Shown here piece by piece: positions 16,572 through 25,339 of a DNA stretch of 64,000 nucleotides. Made by a program: the position numbers and the translations under genes. The notes under the pieces are model-generated. The model searched no databases, was not told the origin of the DNA, and worked only from the letters and a program-made list of their open reading frames with translations. The stretch is from Trichococcus sp. K1Tr. GTDB taxonomy: Bacteria; Bacillota; Bacilli; Lactobacillales; Aerococcaceae. The stretch covers positions 1 to 64,000 of the forward strand of contig NZ_JAQMHR010000002.1 in the NCBI RefSeq assembly GCF_028309625.1. Direction: 5' to 3'. The stretch's first letter is position 1; each line of letters opens with the position of its first letter.

Positions 16572-17644
16572 TCTTCGTCGCCTCCTTTATTTTTCTTTTC
16601 GGCGATGATTTCTTCGGTGATGATTTCCACCGTTACGCCGTTATCCTGCAGGTAGCGGACGGCTTTCGCGATCGCTTCCGGTGTCCCGCTCAGGACGAGG
16701 AGCAGGGTGCCGACTGGCGTGTCCTGCAGTATCTCAACGTTGCCGAAGAGGATGTTGCCTTGGACATTGAATGTATTGGCCAGTTTGGCGATGAGCGGTT
16801 CGCCTGTGGAACCGCCGACGAATGAAAGCTTTGTCAGCACATCATGTTCGTTCAAGTTCAGGATTGTCGGGTGGGTGATGACCGTTTCGATTCCGTGTTC
16901 GACATGCGTTGCCGTATCGATGAAGTCCTTCGTCAATTGGTTCTGCGGCTTCGTGAAGATGTCTAAAATTGATCCATATTCGATCACGCCGCCGTCTTCC
17001 ATCACAGCCACCTTGTTGCAGATTTCCTTCACGACCTGCATCTCATGGGTGATGATGACGATCGTCAGGTTCAATCTTTTGTTCAGCTCTTTCAATAGAG
17101 CCAGAATCGAAGAAGTCGTCTTCGGATCCAACGCGCTGGTCGCTTCGTCGCAAAGCAGCACTTCCGGATCATTCGCCAAGGCGCGGGCGATGGCCACACG
17201 CTGCTTTTGCCCGCCGGATAATTGGGAAGGGTAAGCATTGGCTTTTTCGGACAACCCTACTAATGAAAGAAGGTCTGTTACCTTGTCGTGGATTGCCTGT
17301 TTACTTAAGGAAGAATTCTTCAAAGGAAATGCGACGTTGTCGTGAATGGTGCGGGAGCGCATCAGATTGAAATGCTGGAAGATCATCCCGATTTTTTTGC
17401 GCGACTCACGCAAGTCCTTGTCGTTCAATGCCATCATGTCTTTTCCGCTCACGATGACTTTTCCTTCGGTCGGACGCTGCAGAAGATTGATGGTTCTTAC
17501 TAATGTACTTTTGCCGGCGCCGCTGTATCCGACGATGCCGTAGACGTCGCCTTTATCGACTTCCAGCGAAACATGCTTTACGGCATGGATGGCTTTGTTT
17601 TTGTCAGTTTTAAAAGTCACTGAGATATCCTGTAGACTGATCAT
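16568..17644 (-). CDS. metN: Methionine ABC transporter ATP-binding protein
   Basis: The 358-aa ATPase has Walker A GYSGAGKST (40-48), signature LSGGQKQR, Walker B VLLCDEA, and a C-terminal NIL/ACT-like domain (about 265-350) that in MetN binds methionine and inhibits transport. The start at 17644 follows GAGGAGG; the longer frame from 17674 would begin inside the T-box terminator. It is the first gene of the operon and is controlled by two T-boxes. Confidence 0.95.
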   Translation of the reverse strand: MISLQDISVTFKTDKNKAIHAVKHVSLEVDKGDVYGIVGYSGAGKSTLVRTINLLQRPTEGKVIVSGKDMMALNDKDLRESRKKIGMIFQHFNLMRSRTIHDNVAFPLKNSSLSKQAIHDKVTDLLSLVGLSEKANAYPSQLSGGQKQRVAIARALANDPEVLLCDEATSALDPKTTSSILALLKELNKRLNLTIVIITHEMQVVKEICNKVAVMEDGGVIEYGSILDIFTKPQNQLTKDFIDTATHVEHGIETVITHPTILNLNEHDVLTKLSFVGGSTGEPLIAKLANTFNVQGNILFGNVEILQDTPVGTLLLVLSGTPEAIAKAVRYLQDNGVTVEIITEEIIAEKKNKGGDEE

Positions 17645-17659
17645 GTATCTTTCCTCCTC

Positions 17660-17950
17660 TAATAAAAAAAGCATCCATCCTACATCAAAAAATTATGACG
17701 TTAAGGACGAATGCGGACGCTTCGTGTTACCACCTTTGTTCGAATCCCCCTCACGGCAGGATTCCTCCATGAGTGAAGGCTTGCTTCACTCGTGCACGAT
17801 AAAGGGTGCTCCCTTGAAGGATTTACCGCTTGTGCAGTTCATCCCTCCCGCTCCGAGGCCATCTTCAAAACCGTTCCGTATACCTGTTCTCATCCAACCA
17901 GGCTCGCTGTGATACGTTGCGGTTTTTACTTTCCTCTTCCTTGCGTTTAC
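17660..17950 (-). ncRNA. T-box riboswitch 2 (promoter-distal), Met specifier
   Basis: On the minus strand the T-box core AAAGGTGGTAACACG (17723-17738) precedes a terminator stem (GCGTCC...GGATGC, about 17671-17720) with a T-run. Upstream, TGAAGATGGCCTC puts an AUG specifier at 17862-17860, and an AGTA-type stem I element is present. Uncharged tRNA-Met would stabilise the antiterminator and allow metN transcription. Confidence 0.85.
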
Positions 17951-17965
17951 ATTTTATCATAAAAT

Positions 17966-18277
17966 CAAAAAACTCTCGCCTTATCTGCTGCATATTTTAT
18001 GCGCAAGATAAGGACGAGAGGTCAAAGTTCGATCTCGTGTTACCACCTTAGTTCACGAAAGCATCGCTGCATCCGCCTTAGCCAGTGCGCCTGCAAATTG
18101 CTGCAAGTCATACTGAGACACTGTAACGGGCGTTCCCGTCCTGTCTTAAGAAGTTACTCTTCGGACAAGCCACTCTGAGACCATCTTCAACCAACACTTC
18201 CTTGCTTGCTTTCACCTGACCAAGCTCTCTAATGAAGGAGTGGAATGATTTACTCTTCTCTTCGCTGTGTTTTTGAT
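17966..18277 (-). ncRNA. T-box riboswitch 1 (promoter-proximal), Met specifier
   Basis: The T-box core AAGGTGGTAACACGAG (about 18035-18050, minus strand) is followed by a strong terminator (CTCTCGTCCTTATCTTGC / GATAAGGCGAGAG plus T-run, 17966-18022). The specifier is AUG at 18184-18182 in TGAAGATGGTCTC, the same context as in T-box 2. In series, both terminators must be overcome, giving a tighter response to charged tRNA-Met. Confidence 0.88.
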
Positions 18278-18283
18278 GTGATT

Positions 18284-18312
18284 AATATACCCAATCCCGC
18301 TTTCTTTGTCAA
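18284..18312 (-). promoter_or_regulatory. metNIQ operon promoter
   Basis: On the minus strand, -35 TTGACA (18312-18307) and -10 TATATT (18289-18284) are 17 bp apart. Initiation near 18277 leads directly into T-box 1. Confidence 0.85.
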
Positions 18313-18405
18313 CAGATAAGATTAGAAAAAAACAGAAAATTTTCAGATATTCTCATTTTGCTAGAGAGAAAACGCTCTCTTTAAATGGGGAATACCATGG
18401 TACGC

Positions 18406-18434
18406 TTGACTTATGGACAGAATAGTCGTATTCT
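18406..18434 (+). promoter_or_regulatory. Aminotransferase promoter
   Basis: -35 TTGACT (18406-18411), 17-bp spacer, -10 TATTCT (18429-18434). A short hairpin AGAGAG/CTCTCT lies just upstream (18363-18380). Confidence 0.6.
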
Positions 18435-18537
18435 GATTAATATTAAAATTATGTGAGAAAAAGGATATGATCCTATAAAAAAGCATGCGCCGAGGGGGTT
18501 CTGGCGGTGATGCACACTTGGATGGAGGATGTACTAC

Positions 18538-19695
18538 ATGGCTTTGACAACGAATGAACTATTTTCCCGCATCAAACCTTCGCAGATCCGCGAATTTGAT
18601 GAATTATTCCGCAGCGTGGAAGACTGCATCCCGATGACAATCGGGGAACCGGATTTTGATATGCCCGAAAACGTCAAGCAAGCCGCCATTAAGGCGATCG
18701 AAGACAATGCGTCCCATTATGCGCACACTTCCGGCGAAATCGGCGTCCGGAAAGCAGTCAGCGAATTCCTGGAAAAGCAATATGATCTGCACTACGATCC
18801 TGAAACGGAGATCGTGATGACGGTGGGTGCCACTGAAGGGCTCTTTGCCGCGGCTTTCGGCTTGTTGAACCCGGGCGATCAGGTCATCATTCCGTCGCCG
18901 TTCTTTCCATTATACAGCTATGCGGTGGAACTGAACCGCGGCGAATGCATCCTCGTCGATACTTCCGACACCGGCTTTTTGATGACGCCGGAGCTGCTGC
19001 ACAAGACGATGGCTGAAAACAAAAATGTCAAAGCGATCTTTTTGAACTACCCGAGCAATCCGACAGGCGCTACCTATACAAAAGAAGAACTGACGGCTTT
19101 GGCTGGTGCAATCAAGCAGTACGATATTTTTGTGCTGAGCGATGAAATCTACAGCGAAATCACCTACGGGGAAAAGCATACGTCGATCGCGACCATGCTG
19201 CGCGATCGCACGATTTTGTTCCAAGGGGCTTCGAAAGCCTTTGCGATGACAGGCTGGCGCGTCGGAGTGCTTGCAGCGGATGCGAAATGGATGAAGACCT
19301 TGTTCTTGGCCCATCAGCAATTGGTGACGACAGGCGTGACGGTTTCCAACCGGGCTGCCGAGGAGGCGTTCCGCAACAGCGCGCCGGATGTCGAAAAGAT
19401 GCGTTCCGAATATGAGAAAAGAAAAAACATCCTCGTTCCCGCTTTGCAGGAAGCCGGCTTTGAGGTTCCCGCACTGAAAGGGGCCTTCTATGCCTTTGCG
19501 AAGATTCCCGCGAAATTCGGTACGGACGATAAGGCGTTCTGCCGCGAAATCGGCATGAACGCCAAAGTGGGCATGCTGCCTGGATCGATCTTCGGACCCG
19601 GCGGAGAAGGCTATGTCCGCATGAGCTATGCGTTGAGCACGGACATGGTCGCTGAGGCGGCTGAACGCCTGAAGACCTATATCGCCTCCAAATAG
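18538..19695 (+). CDS. Class I/II pyridoxal-phosphate aminotransferase
   Basis: The 385-aa enzyme has PLP fold type I landmarks: NYPSNPTGA, LSDEIYSEI, and the Schiff-base lysine in GASKAFAMTGWRVG. It resembles the PatA/aromatic aminotransferase group that moves amino groups between amino acids and 2-oxoacids. GGAGG (18524-18528) lies nine bases before the ATG at 18538; the ATG at 18529 is too close to it. The gene is divergent from the methionine operon, so a role in methionine or other amino acid metabolism is possible but not shown. Confidence 0.9.
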   Translation: MALTTNELFSRIKPSQIREFDELFRSVEDCIPMTIGEPDFDMPENVKQAAIKAIEDNASHYAHTSGEIGVRKAVSEFLEKQYDLHYDPETEIVMTVGATEGLFAAAFGLLNPGDQVIIPSPFFPLYSYAVELNRGECILVDTSDTGFLMTPELLHKTMAENKNVKAIFLNYPSNPTGATYTKEELTALAGAIKQYDIFVLSDEIYSEITYGEKHTSIATMLRDRTILFQGASKAFAMTGWRVGVLAADAKWMKTLFLAHQQLVTTGVTVSNRAAEEAFRNSAPDVEKMRSEYEKRKNILVPALQEAGFEVPALKGAFYAFAKIPAKFGTDDKAFCREIGMNAKVGMLPGSIFGPGGEGYVRMSYALSTDMVAEAAERLKTYIASK

Positions 19696-19767
19696 AGGTG
19701 CAATCCACAGGGATACTTGCTAAAATATAACTGAGTCGAAACCATAAAGCGAAAAGAGGTAATTGAA

Positions 19768-19956
19768 ATGCCATATGTTCACATCGAATTGCTGGAAGGC
19801 AGAACCGACGAGCAGAAACAAGGGCTGATGCGCGATGTCGTGGATGCCGTCGTAAAAAACGCCAATGTATCGAAGGAAAGCGTGCACGTGATCCTGAATG
19901 AGATTTCCAAACAACATTTGACCAAAAGCGGCGAATTCGCAGGCGAAAAAGCTTAA
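19768..19956 (+). CDS. 4-oxalocrotonate tautomerase family protein
   Basis: The 62-aa protein starts Met-Pro; after Met removal Pro1 is the catalytic base of the tautomerase superfamily. The length and PYVHIELLEGRTDEQK match the 4-OT/YwhB group, which form hexamers and tautomerise keto-enol acids. It follows the aminotransferase by 72 bp and ends at a strong terminator. The real substrate is unknown. Confidence 0.9.
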   Translation: MPYVHIELLEGRTDEQKQGLMRDVVDAVVKNANVSKESVHVILNEISKQHLTKSGEFAGEKA

Positions 19957-19965
19957 GGATACCGT

Positions 19966-20014
19966 AAAATAAGCCAAGGCGGGGATGAAAAGTCCAGCCT
20001 TGGCTTATTTTTTT
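19966..20014 (+). terminator. Terminator after the tautomerase gene
   Basis: AATAAGCCAAGGC pairs with GCCTTGGCTTATT, followed by a T-run. Confidence 0.9.
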
Positions 20015-20135
20015 CGTAATCGATTTGCTACAGAAACCATATATCGCCGATGATTAGACGGATCCAATTCATGGGTGAGCCCCCCTTTCACAGAACAGGC
20101 AAGCTTGCGACCGGAGACAATGAATGCAAAAGCAA

Positions 20136-20450
20136 TTATTTTTCATAAAAAGTACTTTTGATGTAGAGAAGCAGGAAGATAGCCAAGAGGACAACGATAT
20201 TCAGTGCCATCCCCAAACTTGGCGGAAGGACCTGGATAAGCAAGGCCAGCACGATCAGATTCAAGGCATCGATGCCAAGGAAGGTCCATTGCTGCGTGGA
20301 TTCCATGCAATTGCTGGAAATAAGCAAGAGACCGCTGCATATGCCGATTGTGACCCACCAGGATTTTGACACTTCCGGATACCTTACCATTCCGATCAGG
20401 CAGGCACAGCTCAGTATATAAGCGCATAGGTTGCATCTTTTTGGATTCAT
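20136..20450 (-). CDS. Small membrane protein of unknown function
   Basis: The 104-aa protein has about four hydrophobic helices (residues 8-24, 31-45, 57-75 and 79-98) and a cysteine-rich N-terminal helix (C7, C10, C15, C17). I do not recognise a family. The start is backed by GGAAGGGGGAAAG. It lies downstream of an Rgg-type regulator on the same strand, but the terminator at 20616-20643 separates them. Loose sequence constraint and isolation leave some doubt that it is expressed. Confidence 0.55.
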   Translation of the reverse strand: MNPKRCNLCAYILSCACLIGMVRYPEVSKSWWVTIGICSGLLLISSNCMESTQQWTFLGIDALNLIVLALLIQVLPPSLGMALNIVVLLAIFLLLYIKSTFYEK

Positions 20451-20615
20451 GGACTTTCCCCCTTCCTTGGAAAAATGGTCATTTTGGGAATTATCAGGAC
20501 AGTTTTCCCATGGTTGCTTTCATTTTAATACAGATGGTTCGTCCTTCAGCGAAATATTCCTATAAGCATAAAAAGGCATCGCATAAATGGAGGTATTATG
20601 CCCGCAATCTGATGC

Positions 20616-20643
20616 GAAAAGGCGACCTCAACTAGAGGCCGCC
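20616..20643 (-). terminator. Terminator overlapping the end of the Rgg-type gene
   Basis: On the minus strand GGCGGCCTC and GAGGTCGCC pair, followed by TTTTCG. The stem contains the gene's last codons. Confidence 0.65.
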
Positions 20644-21506
20644 TCTTCCAAAAGATTGTATTCATTTTCGAGATTGGCTTTGAAGGCCGGGTCGTCCGCC
20701 GATTCGATCAAGCGGAAGGCCTGGTCGATCAGCAGCTGGCCTTCGGGATTGCCCGTCTTCGCTAAGGCGAAGCCTTTCCTGAGGTAACAGACGGACAAGT
20801 GTCGGTAGGAGCCTGCTTCCTTTGCAGCCGGGATCAGTTCATCGATGCGGGTGATCGTCTCCGCGTAACGCCCATTCTTCAATAGCAACAAGCACAGGTT
20901 GTAGCGTAAGGAGACGGCGATTTTGCTTGCGGAGGGATGCCCGGCGTATTTTTGTATCTGCGCCAATGCGGTCCCGGAAATCAGGATGGCTTCGTCGATA
21001 GGGAACAGAAACAGCATGGCATTGATCATCCTTAATTCCACCAGATACCAGCCATCAAGCTTCTCGAGCCTTTCCCATACAGGCCTCACTTCTTTACGGG
21101 CACCCAGAATGTCTCCGGTTTTTGCCAGAATGATCAGGGCATCCGTCAGATGGATGATGTCAGCGATGATGTAATCGGCATGTACCTTCAGATAGTTCCG
21201 GGCTTTTTCGCGAAGTTCCTCCAACAATGCGACATCGTTGAAAGAGAGGTTTATGAAAGCCGTCAGCAGTTGTTCCTTTTCGGAATGATTGTAATCGTTC
21301 ATGATGTACTGGAGTTCTTCGTCGGACATGTCCAGCCTGCTCAAAAGATGCCGATAGTTGCCTAATGTCGGCTCGATCAGATCCCTTTCCATTTTGGAAT
21401 AGGTCGATTGGTGGATCTTGTTTTCCGCCATGTATTGTTGGGAATAGTGTTTGTTTTTCCTTATCCTTAGGAGGGTTTTGCCGAACCCCGCAGAATGATT
21501 GTCCAT
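20628..21506 (-). CDS. Rgg/GadR/MutR family transcriptional regulator
   Basis: The 292-aa protein has an N-terminal XRE-type helix-turn-helix (about residues 8-60, with YSQQYMAENKIHQSTYSKMERD) and a long helical C-terminal repeat region typical of Rgg proteins, which often bind short secreted peptides. The ATG at 21506 follows AGGTG; a GTG at 21524 is an alternative. I found no convincing short hydrophobic peptide gene beside it. A 15-bp inverted repeat lies about 40 bp upstream and may be an operator. Confidence 0.82.
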   Translation of the reverse strand: MDNHSAGFGKTLLRIRKNKHYSQQYMAENKIHQSTYSKMERDLIEPTLGNYRHLLSRLDMSDEELQYIMNDYNHSEKEQLLTAFINLSFNDVALLEELREKARNYLKVHADYIIADIIHLTDALIILAKTGDILGARKEVRPVWERLEKLDGWYLVELRMINAMLFLFPIDEAILISGTALAQIQKYAGHPSASKIAVSLRYNLCLLLLKNGRYAETITRIDELIPAAKEAGSYRHLSVCYLRKGFALAKTGNPEGQLLIDQAFRLIESADDPAFKANLENEYNLLEEAASS

Positions 21507-21543
21507 ATCAGGCACCTGCTTCACACTTAATTAAAATAATGCC

Positions 21544-21577
21544 ACATTTTGTCGAAGGACCCCCTTCAACAAAATGT
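21544..21577 (-). other. 15-bp inverted repeat between yidA and the Rgg-type gene
   Basis: ACATTTTGTCGAAGG (21544-21558) faces CCTTCAACAAAATGT (21563-21577), one mismatch. On the minus strand it is followed by TTATTTT, so it may be the terminator of the yidA operon or an operator of the Rgg gene. Confidence 0.55.
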
Positions 21578-21599
21578 AGCATCTCAGAAAAAATTCGAT

Positions 21600-22412
21600 T
21601 TATTTGTTCAGGTAAGTCCGGATTGCGTGCGCTACGCCGCTTTCAGCGTTGGATTTGGTGACGAAATCCGCAGCTTCCTTCACTTTGTCGACGGCATTGC
21701 CCATCGCGACGCCTACGCCTGCATATTCGATCATGCTCAGGTCGTTCTCGTTGTCGCCGATGGCCATGATGTTTTCCGCGTCGATATTCAACAAGGCGGC
21801 CAATTCGACCAAAGCACTGGCTTTGCCGGCATCTTTGTTCAGCACTTCCAGGAAATGCGGTTCGCTGCGGACAATCACATAGTCTTCATGGAACTGCGCT
21901 GGAATCGCCGGAATCATTTTTTCCAACAGCTCAGGCTGGTCGATGAACATGATTTTCGTGAACAGTTTATCTTCCGGCAATTCCGCCAATGAGCGATAGC
22001 GGATCGGCATCGTCGTAATGAAAGACTCGCGTGTCGTGAAGATGCTGATGTCTTTGTTTGCGGTATAGATGGCTTCGTTGTCGATCCCGTGCGTATGCAC
22101 GTTGAACTTATCGGCCAATTCGTTGATTCTGACGAAGTCGCTGTAATCCAATGTATGCGAAACGAGCACTTCATTTGTTGCGGTGGACAGCACCAAAGAG
22201 CCGTTGTAGGTGATGACGTAATCTTCGTCCTGATCCAATTCCAATTCTTTGATGTAGCGTTTCACGCCCGGGAACGGTCTGCCGGTGCAGAGTACGATTT
22301 TGACGCCTTTTTCACGCGCTTCCGTAATGGCTGCTTTTACATCCGGGGTGATTTTGAACTCCGGGTCTACCAATGTGCCGTCGATGTCGATGGCGATTAA
22401 TTTGATGTTCAT
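21600..22412 (-). CDS. yidA: Cof-type HAD hydrolase, YidA-like sugar phosphatase
   Basis: The 270-aa protein has HAD motifs: DIDGTL (nucleophile D9), LCTGRP, and GDNENDLSMIEYAGVGVAMGNA near the C terminus. Length and residues fit E. coli YidA, a phosphatase acting on small sugar phosphates. The start codon overlaps the ywfO stop (ATGA), so the two are coupled. The ribosome site is AGGAGG. Confidence 0.92.
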   Translation of the reverse strand: MNIKLIAIDIDGTLVDPEFKITPDVKAAITEAREKGVKIVLCTGRPFPGVKRYIKELELDQDEDYVITYNGSLVLSTATNEVLVSHTLDYSDFVRINELADKFNVHTHGIDNEAIYTANKDISIFTTRESFITTMPIRYRSLAELPEDKLFTKIMFIDQPELLEKMIPAIPAQFHEDYVIVRSEPHFLEVLNKDAGKASALVELAALLNIDAENIMAIGDNENDLSMIEYAGVGVAMGNAVDKVKEAADFVTKSNAESGVAHAIRTYLNK

Positions 22413-23794
22413 AGTGTGCCTCCTGTTTGTTGGGTTGGTAAAATTTCATCGTTCTCGAAAAAGGTTGAAAATTCCTGCGAAAGGGACTCGAACAGATTGA
22501 TGCCCGCCTCCTCGTCGCTGTGGGTAATTTCGCGCGGGAAGTAGAAACGTTCATCCCCGCGGACCTTGCCCGTCAAAGCCGATACGATTGAGCTTGCTTG
22601 CGATAGCTCCAGGAAACTGCCGTTTTTCTGGACAAGCTCAATCTGGGTCCGGGTGGTGGCTTGGTACGGCCGGTATAGATCATAAGGCAGGTCATAACTG
22701 TTGTTTACAGCGGTGTAGTAGTCCCTGTTGAAGCCCATGCGCTCAATGAGTGCACTCATGCGTTCCAGTGTAGCATCATCTCGTCCTTTTGTGTAGCGGA
22801 CCGATTTGAAAGGATGACGGTTTACGAAACGATGGGCCAGATCGTTCAGAATCGGATCTTTTTCGTCTAGCCAATGATTGAAGTAGGTCGTCAGGACCCC
22901 GTCATCCAAACGCAGGTAATCTTTCAGCGTCCAAGTCTGCTTGAAGAACGGCGTCAGGAATGTGGCGGTATGCCGGAATTCGGTTTTTTCATCCAAATAG
23001 ACATCCTTCGCGCGTTTCAACAGATGGCTGAGAACGACCTCCATGCCGCGGGAAACCGGATGGAAATAGATCTGCATATACATCTGATAGCGGCTGACGA
23101 TATAATCCTCGACCGCGTGCATGCCGGAAATGTCAAAGGCGATGCCGTTCTCGTAAGGCCTGATCACACGCAAAATCCTGGTCAGGTCGAAATTGCCGTA
23201 AGTGACGCCGGAATAATAGGCGTCGCGCAGCAGGTAATCCATCCTGTCCGCATCGATCTGGCTGGAGATCAGTTGCACCACCTGCGGATTATCGTAGGTT
23301 TTGGCGATGACGGCGGCCACTTGATTCGGAAAATCAGGTCCGATCTGCTGCAGGATCCGATTGATTTCGGTATCCGGTGAGGTGATGATCTCGATCGTGA
23401 TGGCTTCATGGTCTGTATCGAATATTTTTTCGAAGGTATGCGAGAAGGGGCCATGGCCGATATCGTGCAATAAAGCGGCGCAAAGCGTCACGAGCCGCTC
23501 CCTATCATCCCAAAGGCCATCCCCAGGCTCTTTGCTGGGGTAATTCCGGACGAATTTGTCGCAGATGCGGCGGGCGATTTCGTAGACTCCCAAAGAATGA
23601 TTGAAGCGGGAGTGTTCGGCGCCGTGGAAAGTATAGGAAGAAGTCCCTAATTGCTTGATTCGGCGTAAACGCTGGAATTCAGGTGTATTGATCAGATCCA
23701 TGATGATCCGGTATTGGATATGGATGTAGTCATGGACAGGGTCACGAAATACTTTTTCTTTCGGCAATAATTCCGCGGTATAGTGTGTACTCAA
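22409..23794 (-). CDS. ywfO: HD-domain protein, YwfO family (dNTPase-like)
   Basis: The 461-aa protein has the HD metal site (HSRFNHSLG, then LLHDIGHGPFSHTFE). Members of the group are related to dGTP triphosphohydrolases. The TTG start at 23794 follows AGAGGCG; the longer frame to 23854 would overlap lipL and carries no conserved residues. It sits between lipL and yidA in one minus-strand operon, as ywfO and ywfL lie close in Bacillus. The substrate in this organism is inferred. Confidence 0.88.
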   Translation of the reverse strand: MSTHYTAELLPKEKVFRDPVHDYIHIQYRIIMDLINTPEFQRLRRIKQLGTSSYTFHGAEHSRFNHSLGVYEIARRICDKFVRNYPSKEPGDGLWDDRERLVTLCAALLHDIGHGPFSHTFEKIFDTDHEAITIEIITSPDTEINRILQQIGPDFPNQVAAVIAKTYDNPQVVQLISSQIDADRMDYLLRDAYYSGVTYGNFDLTRILRVIRPYENGIAFDISGMHAVEDYIVSRYQMYMQIYFHPVSRGMEVVLSHLLKRAKDVYLDEKTEFRHTATFLTPFFKQTWTLKDYLRLDDGVLTTYFNHWLDEKDPILNDLAHRFVNRHPFKSVRYTKGRDDATLERMSALIERMGFNRDYYTAVNNSYDLPYDLYRPYQATTRTQIELVQKNGSFLELSQASSIVSALTGKVRGDERFYFPREITHSDEEAGINLFESLSQEFSTFFENDEILPTQQTGGTL

Positions 23795-23822
23795 ATCGCA
23801 TCGCCTCTTTCTGTCATTCCGT

Positions 23823-24665
23823 TTAGGACTGCTGTTCCTGATTGACTTGTTCATTGCGTTTCTTCATTTTCGCATAGGCTGTTTCATACTCCGACATCAG
23901 ACGCTCCGTGTATTCCCCGGGCAGTAGCGTATTGCCGTTGCTGGCGAAGACGGACAGGATCCGTTCCTTCACAGCGGCTACCGTCAGCGGTTTGCCCAGC
24001 AATTCCGCCAAGTTTGCCATGGAAGCGGGGTCGACGGCCGGGAAATGCCAACGGGTCTCTTCGCCTTGCAGACTCTCATCGTAGAAGCGGCGGATCATTT
24101 CCCCGCGCTGCTGCTGATCGCCGGTCACGCTCATGTAGATCATGATGGCCACGCCGTTTTTGAAACGGCGCTGCGCGATGCCTGCGAATTTTTTGCCGTT
24201 GATGCTTAGATCGAAGTCGCCCGGACAATAGGAGTCGCTGATTTCGAAAGCTTCGATCGTTTGTTCGGAATCGGAAAAAGTCTGCTCAACCAGTTCCTTC
24301 ATGAGAACATAACCGTCATTGATCGTGAGTTTGGCATTCTCGGTTTCGGGAAGCACCAAGGAGAAATTCAGGATCCCCTCATCGGCAACGACGGCCAATC
24401 CGCCGGCGTTGCGGACGACGATATCGGTCGGAACGCTCCGCAAGTAACGCAGGCCGTCCTCCAGATGGGGCAGGCGCGTGTCCATCATGCCGAGAATGAC
24501 CAGCTTTTCCATCGGCCAAAAATGCAGAGCTGCCGGAGCTTCAGCGTTCCCGACCAACCTGATCAAAGCGTCGCCCATCGCGAAGTGCGAGAGAGGATCG
24601 GTTCCGAATGCTCCATGTGAAGTATCGTAGATATGATAAATGTTGTTTTTTAAATGGCTTGTCAT
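23823..24665 (-). CDS. lipL: Lipoyl/octanoyl amidotransferase, LipL-like
   Basis: The 280-aa protein belongs to the biotin/lipoate ligase fold. VVRNAGGLAVV (84-94) is the ligand loop, SYCPGDFDLS holds the likely acyl-thioester C147, and K159 lies in NGKKFAGIAQRR. LipL moves octanoyl or lipoyl groups from GcvH to E2 subunits. A lipoate-protein ligase is the alternative; the cysteine favours LipL. It is the first gene of the operon with ywfO and yidA. Confidence 0.85.
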   Translation of the reverse strand: MTSHLKNNIYHIYDTSHGAFGTDPLSHFAMGDALIRLVGNAEAPAALHFWPMEKLVILGMMDTRLPHLEDGLRYLRSVPTDIVVRNAGGLAVVADEGILNFSLVLPETENAKLTINDGYVLMKELVEQTFSDSEQTIEAFEISDSYCPGDFDLSINGKKFAGIAQRRFKNGVAIMIYMSVTGDQQQRGEMIRRFYDESLQGEETRWHFPAVDPASMANLAELLGKPLTVAAVKERILSVFASNGNTLLPGEYTERLMSEYETAYAKMKKRNEQVNQEQQS

Positions 24666-24789
24666 ATGCGTTTCCTTATCTTTGTTGCTGTTTCTGCTCC
24701 CATTATAGCAAAGTTCAAGAAAGATTTGACGGTGAATTGCAGCGAAAGACAGGATTTCTTCGCATTTTGGAAAATCAGCCCGTAAATGA

Positions 24790-24819
24790 TTGACCAGCGC
24801 TTATTTGTACCGCTATACT
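24790..24819 (+). promoter_or_regulatory. ywiB-rpoE promoter
   Basis: -35 TTGACC (24790-24795) and -10 TATACT (24814-24819) with an 18-bp spacer. Confidence 0.7.
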
Positions 24820-24869
24820 GTATTTGAAAAACCCGTGCGACTGCACGATGGTCAATGAGGTGGAAAAGC

Positions 24870-25295
24870 TTGTCTTTAAAAGAAGGAATGCCCATCGAGT
24901 TCCAATTGGAAACGCTGGTTAAGCAAGAAGGGGAGCAGGAAAGCTTCCTATATGAAGGAATGGGTCAAATCGTGGAAATGGGCAACTGGCTCTATCTGCG
25001 CTATATCGAAGCCGAAACAGCTGTATCGGTCACTTTCAAACTGTCCCGTGAAGGCAAGATGACGATTATCCGCAGAATGGAACAGACGAGCCGCATGACC
25101 TTCGATGCAGAAGGAAAAGGCATGGCCATGCTCCCGACGCCGGCCGGACTGATGGAAATCGAAACGATCACCCATGAAATGTTGCTGGAGTTCAAGGAAA
25201 AGCCGTTTGCCGGAAAAGTCACCTTGCATTACGAACTCCAAATGAACGAACAAAAATTGGGAGATTATCGAATTGAATTGCAATTTACCACCTGA
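24870..25295 (+). CDS. DUF1934 family protein (YwiB-like)
   Basis: The 141-aa protein fits the calycin-like DUF1934/YwiB family in length and all-beta pattern. The TTG at 24870 follows GAGGTGG; the ATG at 24855 would place that site inside the gene. It is just upstream of rpoE, the same neighbourhood as in Bacillus. The function is unknown. Confidence 0.82.
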   Translation: MSLKEGMPIEFQLETLVKQEGEQESFLYEGMGQIVEMGNWLYLRYIEAETAVSVTFKLSREGKMTIIRRMEQTSRMTFDAEGKGMAMLPTPAGLMEIETITHEMLLEFKEKPFAGKVTLHYELQMNEQKLGDYRIELQFTT

Positions 25296-25339
25296 GTATT
25301 GTATGATTAAGAGTAAACTTTTGAAAGGACGTGACACCA

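Noticed and set aside
20510-20635. 41-aa plus-strand frame near the Rgg-type gene, considered as a signalling peptide
   Set aside because: It is basic rather than hydrophobic, has no ribosome site and ends inside the terminator of the opposite gene.
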